Below are positions 1-9,137 of a stretch of DNA of 64,000 nucleotides, piece after piece. Below the pieces are notes generated by a model. The model did not search any database. It saw only the letters and a program-made list of their open reading frames with translations, and was not told the DNA's origin. Positions within the stretch are counted from its first letter, which is position 1. Each line of letters opens with the position of its first letter. The stretch is from assembly GCA_964599025.1 (NCBI GenBank), contig CAZREC010000001.1:50782-114781 (forward strand), in the 5' to 3' direction. Both the position numbers and the translations under genes were made by a program. Origin of the DNA: Bact-08 sp964599025 (GTDB lineage: Bacteria > Bacteroidota > Bacteroidia > Bacteroidales > UBA932).

Positions 1-1882
1 CGTAAAGATTTTCAACAGGAGAGTTTTTGTTAAAAAGAACAGATGTTACAACTTCACACTCAGGTTTCTGATACTCATATTCTACATTTGATACTTTTGC
101 AACCACACTTCTTAGTTCATCATGGTAAAAAGTAGCAAATCTGAAATTAAGTGGTTTATCGGTAAATATCTCTCCTTTGTATACAGGAGAGTATGGCGTA
201 GGATTGGATTCATCCATGGTATATCTGATGACTGCCCACGGGAAAGGAGCCTCTGCCTTTACTGAGCCATTACTGTATGTTGCAACAGGAGGAGGAACCC
301 TGAATGCAATACCCATCTGGTTCAACCTTTCGAAATGTTCCTTTGTGAGCCTTTTATTAAAATCCTCCCAGCTTCTTAACTCCTGTTTTGTCCAGCCCAC
401 TTCAGAAATTGCACATAAACGAGGATATGTCTGGTAATCAATAAATTTAGCAGGTCTGGCTAATAGTTCTGTCCATAAACCACCCTGAACACCAAGAATA
501 AGATTTGCCTCGTTTGGAGACAATTCTGTCGATGCAAGAGGATCAAGCGAGTAGCTTTTCTCTGTTGAAACAATTCCTGCCCAGTTGTGACCCCTCTCTT
601 CCGGAGTTTGTTTCATGTCGAGATAACAGAAAGGGCCGGGCATCATGATTGTTGGCTGCCCCTTTCTTACAGATTGAATTCCTTTTGCAATGCTTCTCCA
701 GGCATAAACACGAGTGTTTGTATTCAACGCTCCCCCTTCAAGAATTTCATCCCATCCGGCCATATGTTTACCATGCTTTTCAACAATCTTTTCCATTCTT
801 CTCACAAAATAGTTAAGAAGTTCCACCGGTTCACGCATTCCTCCCTTAGACATAACTTCCTGACATAAAGGACAAGAGTTCCAGGAAGCATAATTAACCT
901 CATCTCCTCCAACGTGTATGTACTTAGAAGGAAAAAGCTTAGCTATCTCTTTAATAATGTCGTCAAGCATCTTGAAGTTGTTCTCTTTTCCCACACACCA
1001 TACGTTTCTTCCTTCTCCATTAACGCTTTCACTGTTATCGTTTGTATTACATCCTACTTCAGGATAAGAGGCAGTGACAGCCTTGCTGTGACCGGGCAGA
1101 TCAATTTCCGGAATAATTTCTATATGTCTTTCCGCAGCATAAGCTACAATCTCTTTAATCTGCTTCTGCGTGTAAAATCCTCCATATCTTTTGTTTCCGG
1201 AACCATAGGAAGGAGCAAGCACCTCGTCGGGACCCCTCCATGCACCCTTGCGTGTTAGTTCCGGATATTTTTTTATCTCAACCCTCCAACCATTATCATC
1301 GGCAAGATGCCAGTGAAATGTGTTAATCTTATGATAAGACATCCAGTCTATATAATTTTTTACAGTTTCTGCATTAAAAAACGTTCTTGATACATCCAGC
1401 ATCATACCTCGGTAACTAAAGCGAGGAAAATCTTCTACTGTAAGCACGGGAACGCGCCACTCCTCAAAACCGTTTGTCCTTCCTGAATATATGGCAGGAG
1501 GTAAAAGCTGCAGTAACGATTGTATTCCATAAAAAATACCAGAACTACTTGATGCCTGAACAGTTATTCCCGAGGTTGTTATAATAAGTATATAACCCTC
1601 ATTTACAATATTGTAATCTTTAGAATAATCCAGACTGATACAATTGGCAGAAGGTATGCTCTCCGATATTTCAAAAGGAAAACCGGTAGCTTTAATGAGC
1701 TTTTTTCTAAGGTATTCCAGATTATAAGAGCCTTTTTCATTAGAAAAAACAACACAGTTTTCATCAAAATTAAAGAAGCCCTCCCCCATTTCCACTTTAT
1801 ATGGCTTTGGAATTATACTGGTTTGCGCACCCAGAGAAATTGACAGAAAAACAATTGTACAGATTATAATTATTCTTTTCAT
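1..1882 (-). CDS. Beta-N-acetylhexosaminidase, GH20 family (3' end outside window)
   Basis: Exported glycoside hydrolase predicted to release terminal N-acetylglucosamine or N-acetylgalactosamine from glycans. The reading frame starts at ATG 1882 with a Sec signal peptide (MKRIIIICTIVFLSISLGAQ) and stays open to the left edge, so about 627 codons are visible and the C-terminus is missing. The N-terminal GH20b-like domain (start IIPKPYKVE) is followed by the TIM barrel with FSYRGMMLDVSRTF, the substrate-binding FHWHLADDNGW, and the catalytic HVGGDE motif near bases 900-920, where Asp-Glu is the acid/base pair of substrate-assisted GH20 catalysis. A CxxC-containing stretch follows. The start lies 17 bases after the DUF4251 gene on the same strand, so the two may be co-transcribed. 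Family call is secure; substrate is not. Confidence 0.95.
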   Translation of the reverse strand, partial: MKRIIIICTIVFLSISLGAQTSIIPKPYKVEMGEGFFNFDENCVVFSNEKGSYNLEYLRKKLIKATGFPFEISESIPSANCISLDYSKDYNIVNEGYILIITTSGITVQASSSSGIFYGIQSLLQLLPPAIYSGRTNGFEEWRVPVLTVEDFPRFSYRGMMLDVSRTFFNAETVKNYIDWMSYHKINTFHWHLADDNGWRVEIKKYPELTRKGAWRGPDEVLAPSYGSGNKRYGGFYTQKQIKEIVAYAAERHIEIIPEIDLPGHSKAVTASYPEVGCNTNDNSESVNGEGRNVWCVGKENNFKMLDDIIKEIAKLFPSKYIHVGGDEVNYASWNSCPLCQEVMSKGGMREPVELLNYFVRRMEKIVEKHGKHMAGWDEILEGGALNTNTRVYAWRSIAKGIQSVRKGQPTIMMPGPFCYLDMKQTPEERGHNWAGIVSTEKSYSLDPLASTELSPNEANLILGVQGGLWTELLARPAKFIDYQTYPRLCAISEVGWTKQELRSWEDFNKRLTKEHFERLNQMGIAFRVPPPVATYSNGSVKAEAPFPWAVIRYTMDESNPTPYSPVYKGEIFTDKPLNFRFATFYHDELRSVVAKVSNVEYEYQKPECEVVTSVLFNKNSPVENLY

Positions 1883-1899
1883 ATGTTAGTAGTTTATTA

Positions 1900-2412
1900 T
1901 TAGTATTTTAAATTTCCGTGATATACAATATGATCCCTCCCTTGGGGAGCAATGGCTATCACAGAGCTTCCGTTAGAATAGATTTCAATGTTAAAAACAA
2001 AAAGTTCAAGGTTTTTTTGTGATTTTGTCTCAAAAACTATCTGATAGACACCCTTTTTACCAAATGCTTTAGAGGGTTTGATTACTTGATTTTCAAACTC
2101 AATACTCATACCCGAAGTATCAAAAACAGAACTTTTAAACTGACCGATGTAAGGGAGGTGACAATTTAAAGTATCATTTGAAATTTGAAGAGCATAACCG
2201 TCAAGAGAACTTCTTGCAGGAGAAGTTGCAGGCATAATACGGTCAATAACAATCTTAATGCAGTTACTCTCAATTATCTCTTTAACCTTGGCCTCGATAA
2301 GAGCCTCCTTTGCCGCCCTTTTTTCTGCTCTTGTAAGAGCTTTTGTCTGTGCACAACATGTTGAAAAAGAGATAAGAAACGAGGTCAGAATAAGAAATGC
2401 AATCTTTTTCAT
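1900..2412 (-). CDS. DUF4251 domain exported protein
   Basis: About 170-residue protein with a hydrophobic N-terminal signal (MKKIAFLILTSFLISFS) and a Lys/Arg/Ala-rich charged helix (residues ~25-45) before a predominantly beta domain. The sequence resembles the DUF4251 family, which is common in Bacteroidota and has no established function. An upstream in-frame ATG would extend the protein by 11 residues, but the extension lacks signal-peptide character, so the start at 2412 is preferred. A Cys pair (TCCAQ) sits at the end of the signal; it could be a lipobox variant or ordinary SPI cleavage. It is divergent from sdhA and just upstream of the GH20 gene. Confidence 0.75.
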   Translation of the reverse strand: MKKIAFLILTSFLISFSTCCAQTKALTRAEKRAAKEALIEAKVKEIIESNCIKIVIDRIMPATSPARSSLDGYALQISNDTLNCHLPYIGQFKSSVFDTSGMSIEFENQVIKPSKAFGKKGVYQIVFETKSQKNLELFVFNIEIYSNGSSVIAIAPQGRDHIVYHGNLKY

Positions 2413-2459
2413 AACGAAGTTTTTAAGTAATCCATAAAGATACAAAAAATGAGATATTA

Positions 2460-2490
2460 TTGGTATTCTTCTCTAAATTGCATAGTTTTG
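2460..2490 (+). promoter_or_regulatory. Predicted Bacteroidota-type promoter for sdhA-sdhB
   Basis: TTGG at 2460-2463 and TAGTTTTG at 2483-2490 match the -33 (TTG) and -7 (TAnnTTTG) elements with a 19-base spacer. The predicted start would be near 2497, giving a short leader before the ATG at 2514. This start decision matters, because an in-frame ATG at 2460 lies inside the promoter and is therefore unlikely to be used. Confidence 0.6.
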
Positions 2491-2513
2491 TGCTCTTTTT
2501 AAAACACAAAATA

Positions 2514-4460
2514 ATGTCCGAAAAGCTAATTTCAAAAATCCCTGAAGGACCCTTGTCCTCCAAGTGGACAGAGCATAAAGCTCATATTCGAGTTGTAAGT
2601 CCCGGAAATAAACGTAAGTTAGATATTATAGTTATTGGTACGGGTTTAGGTGGGGCATCAGCTGCCGCATCACTGGGGGAACTTGGCTACAATGTAAAAG
2701 TTTTTTGTATAAGCGACTCTCCAAGACGGGCCCATTCAATAGCTGCTCAGGGAGGAATAAACGCGGCGAAGAATTATCCTAACGATAACGATTCAATTTA
2801 CAGGCTTTTTTATGATACTATAAAAGGAGGAGACTACAGAAGCAGAGAGGCAAATGTCTACCGTCTTGCAGAGGTAAGTAACTTGATAATTGATCAATGT
2901 GTTGCACAAGGAGTTCCTTTTGCAAGGGAGTATGGCGGACTACTGGATAATCGCTCTTTTGGTGGCGCCCAGGTAAGCAGAACATTTTATGCCAGGGGTC
3001 AGACAGGACAGCAACTTCTTTTAGGTGCATATGCAGCACTTAACCGTCAGATCCATCTTGGCAGTGTTAAATCATACACTCGCCATGAGATGCTTGACCT
3101 TGTACTGATAAATGGAGAAGCAAAAGGTATAATTGCCAGAAATCTGGTAACAGGAGAGATAGAAAGACATGGAGCTCATGCAGTTGTTATAGCAACAGGG
3201 GGTTACGGAAATGTTTTCTTCCTGTCCACTAATGCAATGAACAGTAATGGTTCTGCAGCATGGCAATGCTATAAAAAGGGAGCTTTCTTCGGAAATCCAT
3301 GTTTTGCTCAGATTCACCCTACATGTATACCTGTACATGGTGAACAGCAGTCAAAGCTGACCCTTATGAGTGAATCACTCAGGAATGATGGAAGAATTTG
3401 GGTTCCAAAGAAAAAAGAGGACGTAGAAAAGATAAGGGCCAAAAAAATTATGGCCTCGCAGATACCGGAAGAGGACAGAGATTACTATCTAGAGCGTCGT
3501 TATCCGGCCTTCGGTAACCTGGTACCTAGAGACGTAGCATCAAGGGCAGCAAAGGAGAGGTGCGATGCAGGTTTTGGTGTAAACGAAACAGGACTCGCTG
3601 TTTTTCTTGATTTTAAAACCTCAATAGAAAGGCTTGGCAAGCATGTTATTGCAGAGAGATACGGCAACCTTTTCCAGATGTATGAGAAAATAACAGACGT
3701 AGATCCATATAAAGAACCTATGATGATATATCCAGCAATCCACTATACCATGGGAGGAATCTGGGTAGACTATAACCTTCAGACAACAATACCGGGGTTA
3801 TTTGCAATAGGAGAAGCAAACTTCAGCGATCACGGAGGAAACCGCCTGGGAGCATCGGCACTTATGCAGGGCCTGGCTGATGGTTACTTTATACTGCCAT
3901 ACACAATTGGTGATTTTCTTGCCGGCAAGATACAGGCTCCAAAAACAGATATAAACCATCCGGCTTTTGCAGAAGCAGAAAAAGCAGTAAATGAGAAAAT
4001 TGCAAGGCTCTTTGCTATCAAGGGAAAAGAACCGGTAGATTATTTCCATAAGAAACTTGGTCACATAATGTGGGACTATGTTGGCATGGCCAGAAACGAG
4101 AAAGGGCTTGAAAAAGCAATCAAAGAGATAAGGGAACTGAGAGAAGAGTTCTGGAAAAATGTATATGTACCTGGAGAAAAGAATGAGTTTAACCAGGAGG
4201 TTGAGAAGGCAATCAGAGTAGCTGACTTTATAGAGATGGGAGAACTTATGGCAATGGATGCACTTCTTCGCAGGGAATCCTGTGGCGGACACTTCCGTGA
4301 AGAGATGCAAACAGAAGATGGAGAGACTCTTCGTGATGATGAAAATTACATGTATGTGAGTACATGGGAGTACACAGGAGAGGGTAAGGAACCTATAAAG
4401 CACAAGGAGCCACTCAAATACGAGAATATTAAAATCGCCACAAGAAACTATAAAGATTAA
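2514..4460 (+). CDS. sdhA: Succinate dehydrogenase/fumarate reductase flavoprotein subunit
   Basis: Catalytic flavoprotein interconverting succinate and fumarate at the cytoplasmic face of the inner membrane. 648 residues from the chosen ATG. Visible features are the dinucleotide-binding GTGLGG (42-47), the covalent-FAD histidine in RRAHSIAAQGG (His74), the HPTCIP substrate-site segment, the FAD-binding GEANFSDHGGNRLGASAL, and the C-terminal RRESCGGHFR. It belongs to the large SdhA group typical of Bacteroidota and Bacillus. It is followed after 14 bases by sdhB, with an AAGGAGC ribosome-binding-like sequence at the junction. Oddly, the cytochrome b (SdhC/FrdC) gene that usually precedes this subunit is absent: the upstream 50 bases are promoter, then a divergent unrelated gene. 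Direction of physiological use (fumarate reductase in anaerobes) is inferred, not visible. Confidence 0.97.
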   Translation: MSEKLISKIPEGPLSSKWTEHKAHIRVVSPGNKRKLDIIVIGTGLGGASAAASLGELGYNVKVFCISDSPRRAHSIAAQGGINAAKNYPNDNDSIYRLFYDTIKGGDYRSREANVYRLAEVSNLIIDQCVAQGVPFAREYGGLLDNRSFGGAQVSRTFYARGQTGQQLLLGAYAALNRQIHLGSVKSYTRHEMLDLVLINGEAKGIIARNLVTGEIERHGAHAVVIATGGYGNVFFLSTNAMNSNGSAAWQCYKKGAFFGNPCFAQIHPTCIPVHGEQQSKLTLMSESLRNDGRIWVPKKKEDVEKIRAKKIMASQIPEEDRDYYLERRYPAFGNLVPRDVASRAAKERCDAGFGVNETGLAVFLDFKTSIERLGKHVIAERYGNLFQMYEKITDVDPYKEPMMIYPAIHYTMGGIWVDYNLQTTIPGLFAIGEANFSDHGGNRLGASALMQGLADGYFILPYTIGDFLAGKIQAPKTDINHPAFAEAEKAVNEKIARLFAIKGKEPVDYFHKKLGHIMWDYVGMARNEKGLEKAIKEIRELREEFWKNVYVPGEKNEFNQEVEKAIRVADFIEMGELMAMDALLRRESCGGHFREEMQTEDGETLRDDENYMYVSTWEYTGEGKEPIKHKEPLKYENIKIATRNYKD

Positions 4461-4474
4461 GGAGCATTTTCATT

Positions 4475-5254
4475 ATGGACTTAACATTAAAAGTATGGCG
4501 CCAGAAAAGCGCAAAAGAGAAGGGATGTTTCGAAACATATAAAGTTAGCAATATCTCACCGGACTCATCGTTTCTTGAGATGATGGATATTCTTAATGAA
4601 CAGCTTATAAGGGAGGGGAACGACCCCGTAGCTGTAAACAAAGGGTGTAAAGGCAGCGGACCTGTAGCATTTGACCATGACTGTCGTGAGGGAATATGCG
4701 GAATGTGCTCCCTATACATAAACGGACGACCTCATGGCCCGGATAATGAAGTTACAACCTGTCAGTTGCATATGAGAAAATTCAAAGACGGTGACACTAT
4801 TACAATTGAACCATGGCGTTCGGCAGGAATGCCGGTCATAAAGGACCTTGTTGTTAACAGAGGAGCGCTGGATCTTATCTTACAGGCAGGAGGTTATATA
4901 TCAGTCAATACAGGAGGAGTTCCGGATGCTAACTCAATTCCTATCCCGAGAGACAATGCGGAAGAGAGCATGGATGCGGCAGCCTGTGTAGGATGCGGTG
5001 CATGTATAGCAACATGTAAGAACGGATCGGCAATGTTATTTGTATCAGCAAGAGTAAGCTCGCTGGCACTGTTGCCTCAGGGTAAGATAGAAGGAGCCCG
5101 CAGAGCGAAGGCAATGGTAGCAAAAATGGACGAACTAGGCTTTGGAGCCTGTACAAACACACGTGCATGTGAAATGGAATGCCCTAAGAATATTTCAGTT
5201 GCACATATTGCAAGAATGAACAGGGAGTTTCTTCTTGCAAAACTAAAAGACTAA
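4475..5254 (+). CDS. sdhB: Succinate dehydrogenase/fumarate reductase iron-sulfur subunit
   Basis: Electron-transfer subunit that passes electrons between the flavoprotein and the membrane anchor. 259 residues with a plant-type [2Fe-2S] site (Cys70, 75, 78 in CREGICGMC and Cys96) and a bacterial ferredoxin part with CVGCGACIATC (171-181) and a second group at Cys226, Cys232 and Cys236 (the latter followed by Pro). The spacing is that of SdhB/FrdB proteins of the Bacteroidota. It is the last gene of the operon and is followed by a strong hairpin terminator. No SdhC gene follows it. Confidence 0.97.
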   Translation: MDLTLKVWRQKSAKEKGCFETYKVSNISPDSSFLEMMDILNEQLIREGNDPVAVNKGCKGSGPVAFDHDCREGICGMCSLYINGRPHGPDNEVTTCQLHMRKFKDGDTITIEPWRSAGMPVIKDLVVNRGALDLILQAGGYISVNTGGVPDANSIPIPRDNAEESMDAAACVGCGACIATCKNGSAMLFVSARVSSLALLPQGKIEGARRAKAMVAKMDELGFGACTNTRACEMECPKNISVAHIARMNREFLLAKLKD

Positions 5255-5274
5255 TTATTAGTATAATAAAAGAG

Positions 5275-5311
5275 AAGAGACCGGTAGAATACAAATTCTA
5301 ACCGGTCTCTT
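5275..5311. terminator. Strong bidirectional-looking terminator hairpin after sdhB
   Basis: The arms 5275-5290 and 5295-5311 are complementary over about 16 pairs with one bulged base and a 4-base loop (ACAA). It lies between convergent sdhB and the lipoprotein gene at 5334-5864, so it could serve both. There is no long T run on the plus strand. Confidence 0.7.
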
Positions 5312-5333
5312 GATATAATTAAGTAAAATGCTG

Positions 5334-5864
5334 CTATATTTTGGCTCTGACATAGACGCCTACTCCGTCAAACCCCTCGATAAGCTTTGAGAACGTCTCC
5401 TGAGAGTCATCCTGTGGCGTAAGAATGGAATTCAGAATGCCCAGCATATATGTCTTGTCATAATAAATTTCCAGCTTCTGATTGTTTGAAGCACCGGTAA
5501 GACCATTCGGGTAAATGGAATTTTTAATGCTTACATAGATCTCAAATTGTTCAAATGTTCCCGTTACAGTTGGTGTCGAAGAATTCTTATATACAAAGTT
5601 TACAGTGTTAGGAGCTACGAATTGGATAATTTCGGGCTTTTTTATCTCTTTTAATATCTTTTCTTTGTTATCTTTAAGAAATTGAATTGCTCTCGGATTT
5701 TCGGAAGCAAATGTTGGATTGTAAAAAATCTGTAAGAAGGTAGAGACAGAATCTAACTGCCACGAGCCGGTAAGAACAATAGGATCAGGCTCTTTATTGC
5801 AACCGGAAATGGAAATAGCCATGATTGCAAAAGCAGCAATAGACAGGAATTTTGTTAATTTCAT
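5334..5864 (-). CDS. Hypothetical lipoprotein
   Basis: About 176 residues from the chosen ATG. The N-terminus is a lipoprotein signal ending in a lipobox with Cys (AISISGC NKEP), so the mature protein should be lipid-anchored in the envelope. The mature part begins VLTGSWQLDSV, which recalls the start of small lipocalin-like lipoproteins in Bacteroidota, then is mainly beta with an intervening charged helix (LKDNKEKILKEIKKPE). I do not recognise a named family with certainty. A start six codons upstream (5882) is possible; the internal ATG gives a cleaner signal peptide. It stands alone between the sdhAB terminator and a divergent hydrolase gene. Confidence 0.7.
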   Translation of the reverse strand: MKLTKFLSIAAFAIMAISISGCNKEPDPIVLTGSWQLDSVSTFLQIFYNPTFASENPRAIQFLKDNKEKILKEIKKPEIIQFVAPNTVNFVYKNSSTPTVTGTFEQFEIYVSIKNSIYPNGLTGASNNQKLEIYYDKTYMLGILNSILTPQDDSQETFSKLIEGFDGVGVYVRAKI

Positions 5865-5965
5865 TTTAAATAGTTTTGTCAATTAATAAATTTCAGGTCT
5901 GGGTTAGTACACAAAAATATAAAAATAACTCCAATTACTATTAAATTTGTAAAAATATAAAACAA

Positions 5966-6766
5966 ATGGAATTTTTTGCAACCTGTAAAGGGATCCCTAT
6001 CCATATTTCTGACAGTAAGAAAGGAGATACAACCGTCCTGCTTCTGCATGGATACCTGGAGACACTCTATGTATGGGACGACTTCATTGCCAAGCTCTTG
6101 CCTAAACTAAGGATTATCTCAATTGACCTGCCGGGACACGGTCTTTCAGGATCACATAAAATAAACAACAGTATTGAGTTTTCTGCAGAAATTGCAAAGG
6201 AAGTATTGGATATCTGTAAGGTAGAAAAAGTATGCATTATAGGACACTCAATGGGGGGCTATATTGCAATAGAGGCCGTAAAGAGATATCCGGAAATATT
6301 TACATCACTAATACTAATGCACTCGGGCCCACATGCCGACTCAGAAGAGAAAAAGGTAGACAGAAAGAGAGAGATTGCGTTAATAAACAAATCCAAGCTC
6401 CAGGCAATCGCAAAGATGGGAATCCCTAAAATGTTTGCCCCTGAGAATCTTAGAAGAATGGATGAAAAGATATACGAAATAATAGAACTTACAGAGACAC
6501 ACGACCCGGAGGGAGTAGTTGCTACGCTTGAAGGTTTAATGTCAAGAGAAGATAATATTGAATTTTTAAGAAATTACTCATCTCCGTTTCTTTTGGTTCT
6601 GGGGAAGCATGACTACCATATACCGGAGGACAAGGCAAATTTATTGATTAATGAACTACCTAATGCAGAAAAACTAATTCTGGAGCACTCAGGACATAAT
6701 GGTTTTCTGGAAGAAACTGAGATTGTTCAGAAAAAAGTCCTTGAATTTTTAAATCTGGAAATATGA
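5966..6766 (+). CDS. Alpha/beta hydrolase
   Basis: 266-residue cytoplasmic serine hydrolase of the alpha/beta fold. Seen: the oxyanion-region LLHGYLET near the N-terminus, DLPGHGLS, the nucleophile elbow GHSMGGY (Ser about residue 94), an acid region around LGKHDYHIP and the catalytic His in LEHSGHNGFLEE. A cap segment lies between about 120 and 190. The substrate cannot be told; esterase, carboxylesterase-like or lactonase-like roles are all possible. A -7-like element TAAATTTG at 5942-5949 lies 16 bases before the start. Its stop overlaps the ATG of the next gene by 4 bases (ATGA), so the two are probably translationally coupled. Confidence 0.9.
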   Translation: MEFFATCKGIPIHISDSKKGDTTVLLLHGYLETLYVWDDFIAKLLPKLRIISIDLPGHGLSGSHKINNSIEFSAEIAKEVLDICKVEKVCIIGHSMGGYIAIEAVKRYPEIFTSLILMHSGPHADSEEKKVDRKREIALINKSKLQAIAKMGIPKMFAPENLRRMDEKIYEIIELTETHDPEGVVATLEGLMSREDNIEFLRNYSSPFLLVLGKHDYHIPEDKANLLINELPNAEKLILEHSGHNGFLEETEIVQKKVLEFLNLEI

Positions 6767-7890
6767 AAAAACTTCTATTTTTAGCAATACTCTCATTTTC
6801 TGTACAACTTACAGCGCAGGAAAGAGTAAGGGATTACGGTGTTGAGATAGGTGTGTTCAAAACAGGAAAGAACAATGCAATAACAGATGTAAAAGGGGTT
6901 AGGGTAGGGCAGGTTACACTCATTGAAGGAGACGACATTAGGACGGGCGTTACAGCAATTATTCCTCATGAAGGTAACATTTTCAGAAAAAAGGTTCCTG
7001 CGGCAATTTATATAGGAAACGGATTCGGAAAACTGGCCGGATATACTCAGGTAAAAGAGCTGGGTAACATAGAAACGCCGGTTATCCTCACAAACACTCT
7101 CAGCATTGCTGCCGGACTTGATGCCTTGATTACCTATACTCTTTTACAGGAAGGAAATTCCGGTATAGGATCTGTCAATGGCATAGTGGGCGAAACAAAC
7201 GATGGCGGATTAAACAATATAAGGGCACGTTTCATTAAGCCGGAGCACATACTTAAAGCGATTTCTGAAGCAAAGGATGGCAGAGTAGAAGAGGGGGGAG
7301 TCGGTGCAGGAACAGGTACAATATGTTTTGGCTTCAAGGGGGGTATTGGTACCTCTTCAAGAGTTCTTCCTGAATCACTGGGAGGTTATACTGTGGGAGT
7401 ACTTGTCCAATCTAACTACGGAGGTGTTCTTGAAGTTGCAGGAGTGCAGGCCGGCAGGTTATTAGGAAAGTTCGACTATAAAAATGATATTTCAGGAAAT
7501 GCAGACGGTTCATGCATGATGGTTGTAATAACAGATGCACCAATTACCTCCCGGAATCTGGAGAGACTCGCAAAAAGAGCAATTATGGGACTGGCTAAAA
7601 CCGGCGGAATAGCATCAAACGGCAGCGGTGACTATGTTATTGCACTATCAGTAGCAAAAGAAAATCTGATTGATGAAAAATCTGACTACTATACCCCAAA
7701 AGAGCTTCATAATGAGTCACTCTCTCCGCTTTTCCTTGCTACCATAGAAGCAACTGAAGAAGCCCTGCTCAACTCTCTGTTTGTAGCAAAAACAATGAAA
7801 GGATACAAGGGCAGAGTCGTAGAGGAGTTGCCGATTAATAGAATTATAGGGGCATTAATGAGAAATCAGAAAGCTAAAGCAGACCAATAG
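6763..7890 (+). CDS. P1 family (S58, DmpA/BapA-type) peptidase, exported
   Basis: 375-residue Ntn-hydrolase of MEROPS family S58, whose members release N-terminal D- or beta-amino acids from peptides. These enzymes self-cleave between Gly and the nucleophile Ser; here the junction DG-SCMMVV places the Ser at residue 250, the same number as in DmpA. Other family marks are VKGVRVGQVTL, NGFGKL, the VGETNDGGLNNIRA segment and EEGGVGAGTGT. A signal peptide (MKKLLFLAILSFSVQLTAQ) indicates periplasmic location. It is coupled by a 4-base overlap to the alpha/beta hydrolase and converges with hflX with 5 bases between stops. Confidence 0.92.
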   Translation: MKKLLFLAILSFSVQLTAQERVRDYGVEIGVFKTGKNNAITDVKGVRVGQVTLIEGDDIRTGVTAIIPHEGNIFRKKVPAAIYIGNGFGKLAGYTQVKELGNIETPVILTNTLSIAAGLDALITYTLLQEGNSGIGSVNGIVGETNDGGLNNIRARFIKPEHILKAISEAKDGRVEEGGVGAGTGTICFGFKGGIGTSSRVLPESLGGYTVGVLVQSNYGGVLEVAGVQAGRLLGKFDYKNDISGNADGSCMMVVITDAPITSRNLERLAKRAIMGLAKTGGIASNGSGDYVIALSVAKENLIDEKSDYYTPKELHNESLSPLFLATIEATEEALLNSLFVAKTMKGYKGRVVEELPINRIIGALMRNQKAKADQ

Positions 7891-7895
7891 ATATT

Positions 7896-9059
7896 TTACC
7901 AGAGAAATGTATCAAATGGATATCTTCCGGCATGAATTTCGGCTACCATTTTATACAGATCGTTCCTGAGCTTGTCAATCTGAATCTTCTCTTTAGCAGA
8001 TATAAATATACACGGATCATTCTCTTTTCCCATCCATGAGTTCTTAAGCTCATTTAAACTGTAATTTTCGCGCTTTTTAGGCCCTAAGTCATACTCGTCC
8101 TGTGGAACATACTTAAAAAGGTCAACCTTGTTAAAAACAAGAAAAAGAGGCTTTTCTTTGGCTCCTATCTCAGTAAGAGTTTCGTGAACAACTTTTATCT
8201 GTTCCTCAAAATTAGGATGAGAAATATCCACAACATGCATCAGAATATCAGCCTCACGAACTTCATCAAGAGTACTTTTAAAAGATTCAACAAGCTGATG
8301 AGGAAGTTTTCTTATAAAACCGACAGTGTCACTAAGAAGAAAAGGAACATTTTCAATCACGACCTTTCTGACAGTTGTATCAAGAGTGGCAAAAAGTTTG
8401 TTTTCTGCAAAAACGTCACTTTTTGCAAGAAGATTCATAAGAGTGCTTTTTCCGACATTTGTATAGCCCACAAGAGATATCCTTACCATATTCCCTCTGT
8501 TACCTCTCTGAGCAGACATCTGACGGTCAATTTTTTTAAGTTGTTCCTTTAAACGGCTGATTTTATCAAGGATAATCCGTCTGTCAGTCTCAATCTGACT
8601 CTCGCCAGGACCTCTCATTCCAATACCTCCACGTTGACGCTCAAGGTGTGTCCACATACCTGTCAATCGAGGTAGAAGATATTGATACTGTGCTAGTTCA
8701 ACCTGAGTTTTGGCATAAGCAGTCTTGGCTCTTTGAGCGAATATATCTAGTATGAGATTTGTTCTGTCAAGTATTCTACATTCAAGATCTTTCTCAATAT
8801 TTCTAAGCTGTGAAGGAGTAAGCTCATCATCAAAAATAACGAGATCTACTTCATTTTCTTTAATATAGGCCTTAATCTCTTCCAGTTTTCCAGTACCGAT
8901 ATAAGTCTTTGGATTAGGCTTGTCAAGCTTCTGAATAAACCTCTTTTCGCCAAAAGCTCCAGCGGTTTCAGCCAGAAATTCAAGTTCATCCAGATACTCC
9001 TTAACCTTTTGTTCATCATCATTTTGCCGGATAACTCCTACAAAAACGGTTTTTTCCAT
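7896..9059 (-). CDS. hflX: GTPase HflX
   Basis: 387-residue ribosome-associated GTPase that in other bacteria splits stalled or idle 70S ribosomes. The N-terminal HflX domain (GTGKLEEI, 55-62) and the coiled segment with the GGIGMRGPGESQIETDRR signature (144-161) precede the G domain: G1 GYTNVGKS (198-205), G3 DTVG (244-247), G4 NKVD (310-313) and a G5-like ISAKE near the C-terminus. Length matches the family. It lies downstream of tonB on the same strand, but a hairpin terminator separates them. Confidence 0.97.
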   Translation of the reverse strand: MEKTVFVGVIRQNDDEQKVKEYLDELEFLAETAGAFGEKRFIQKLDKPNPKTYIGTGKLEEIKAYIKENEVDLVIFDDELTPSQLRNIEKDLECRILDRTNLILDIFAQRAKTAYAKTQVELAQYQYLLPRLTGMWTHLERQRGGIGMRGPGESQIETDRRIILDKISRLKEQLKKIDRQMSAQRGNRGNMVRISLVGYTNVGKSTLMNLLAKSDVFAENKLFATLDTTVRKVVIENVPFLLSDTVGFIRKLPHQLVESFKSTLDEVREADILMHVVDISHPNFEEQIKVVHETLTEIGAKEKPLFLVFNKVDLFKYVPQDEYDLGPKKRENYSLNELKNSWMGKENDPCIFISAKEKIQIDKLRNDLYKMVAEIHAGRYPFDTFLW

Positions 9060-9086
9060 ATTTTAACTCACTCTTTTAACTACAGA

Positions 9087-9114
9087 AAAGGCTGCTTCGA
9101 ATGAGGCAGCCTTT
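9087..9114 (-). terminator. Hairpin terminator after tonB
   Basis: Arms AAAGGCTGC (9087-9095) and GCAGCCTTT (9106-9114) pair perfectly over 9 bases around a 10-base loop. It lies between the tonB stop and the hflX start, both on the minus strand. Confidence 0.75.
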
Positions 9115-9137
9115 ATCCGTTCATTTTCATTTTAGTA

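Noticed and set aside
3798..4403. A 201-codon open frame on the minus strand inside sdhA
   Set aside because: It is antisense to a strongly supported gene, is Cys/Phe-rich in a way typical of the opposite strand of a coding region, and has no recognisable motif.
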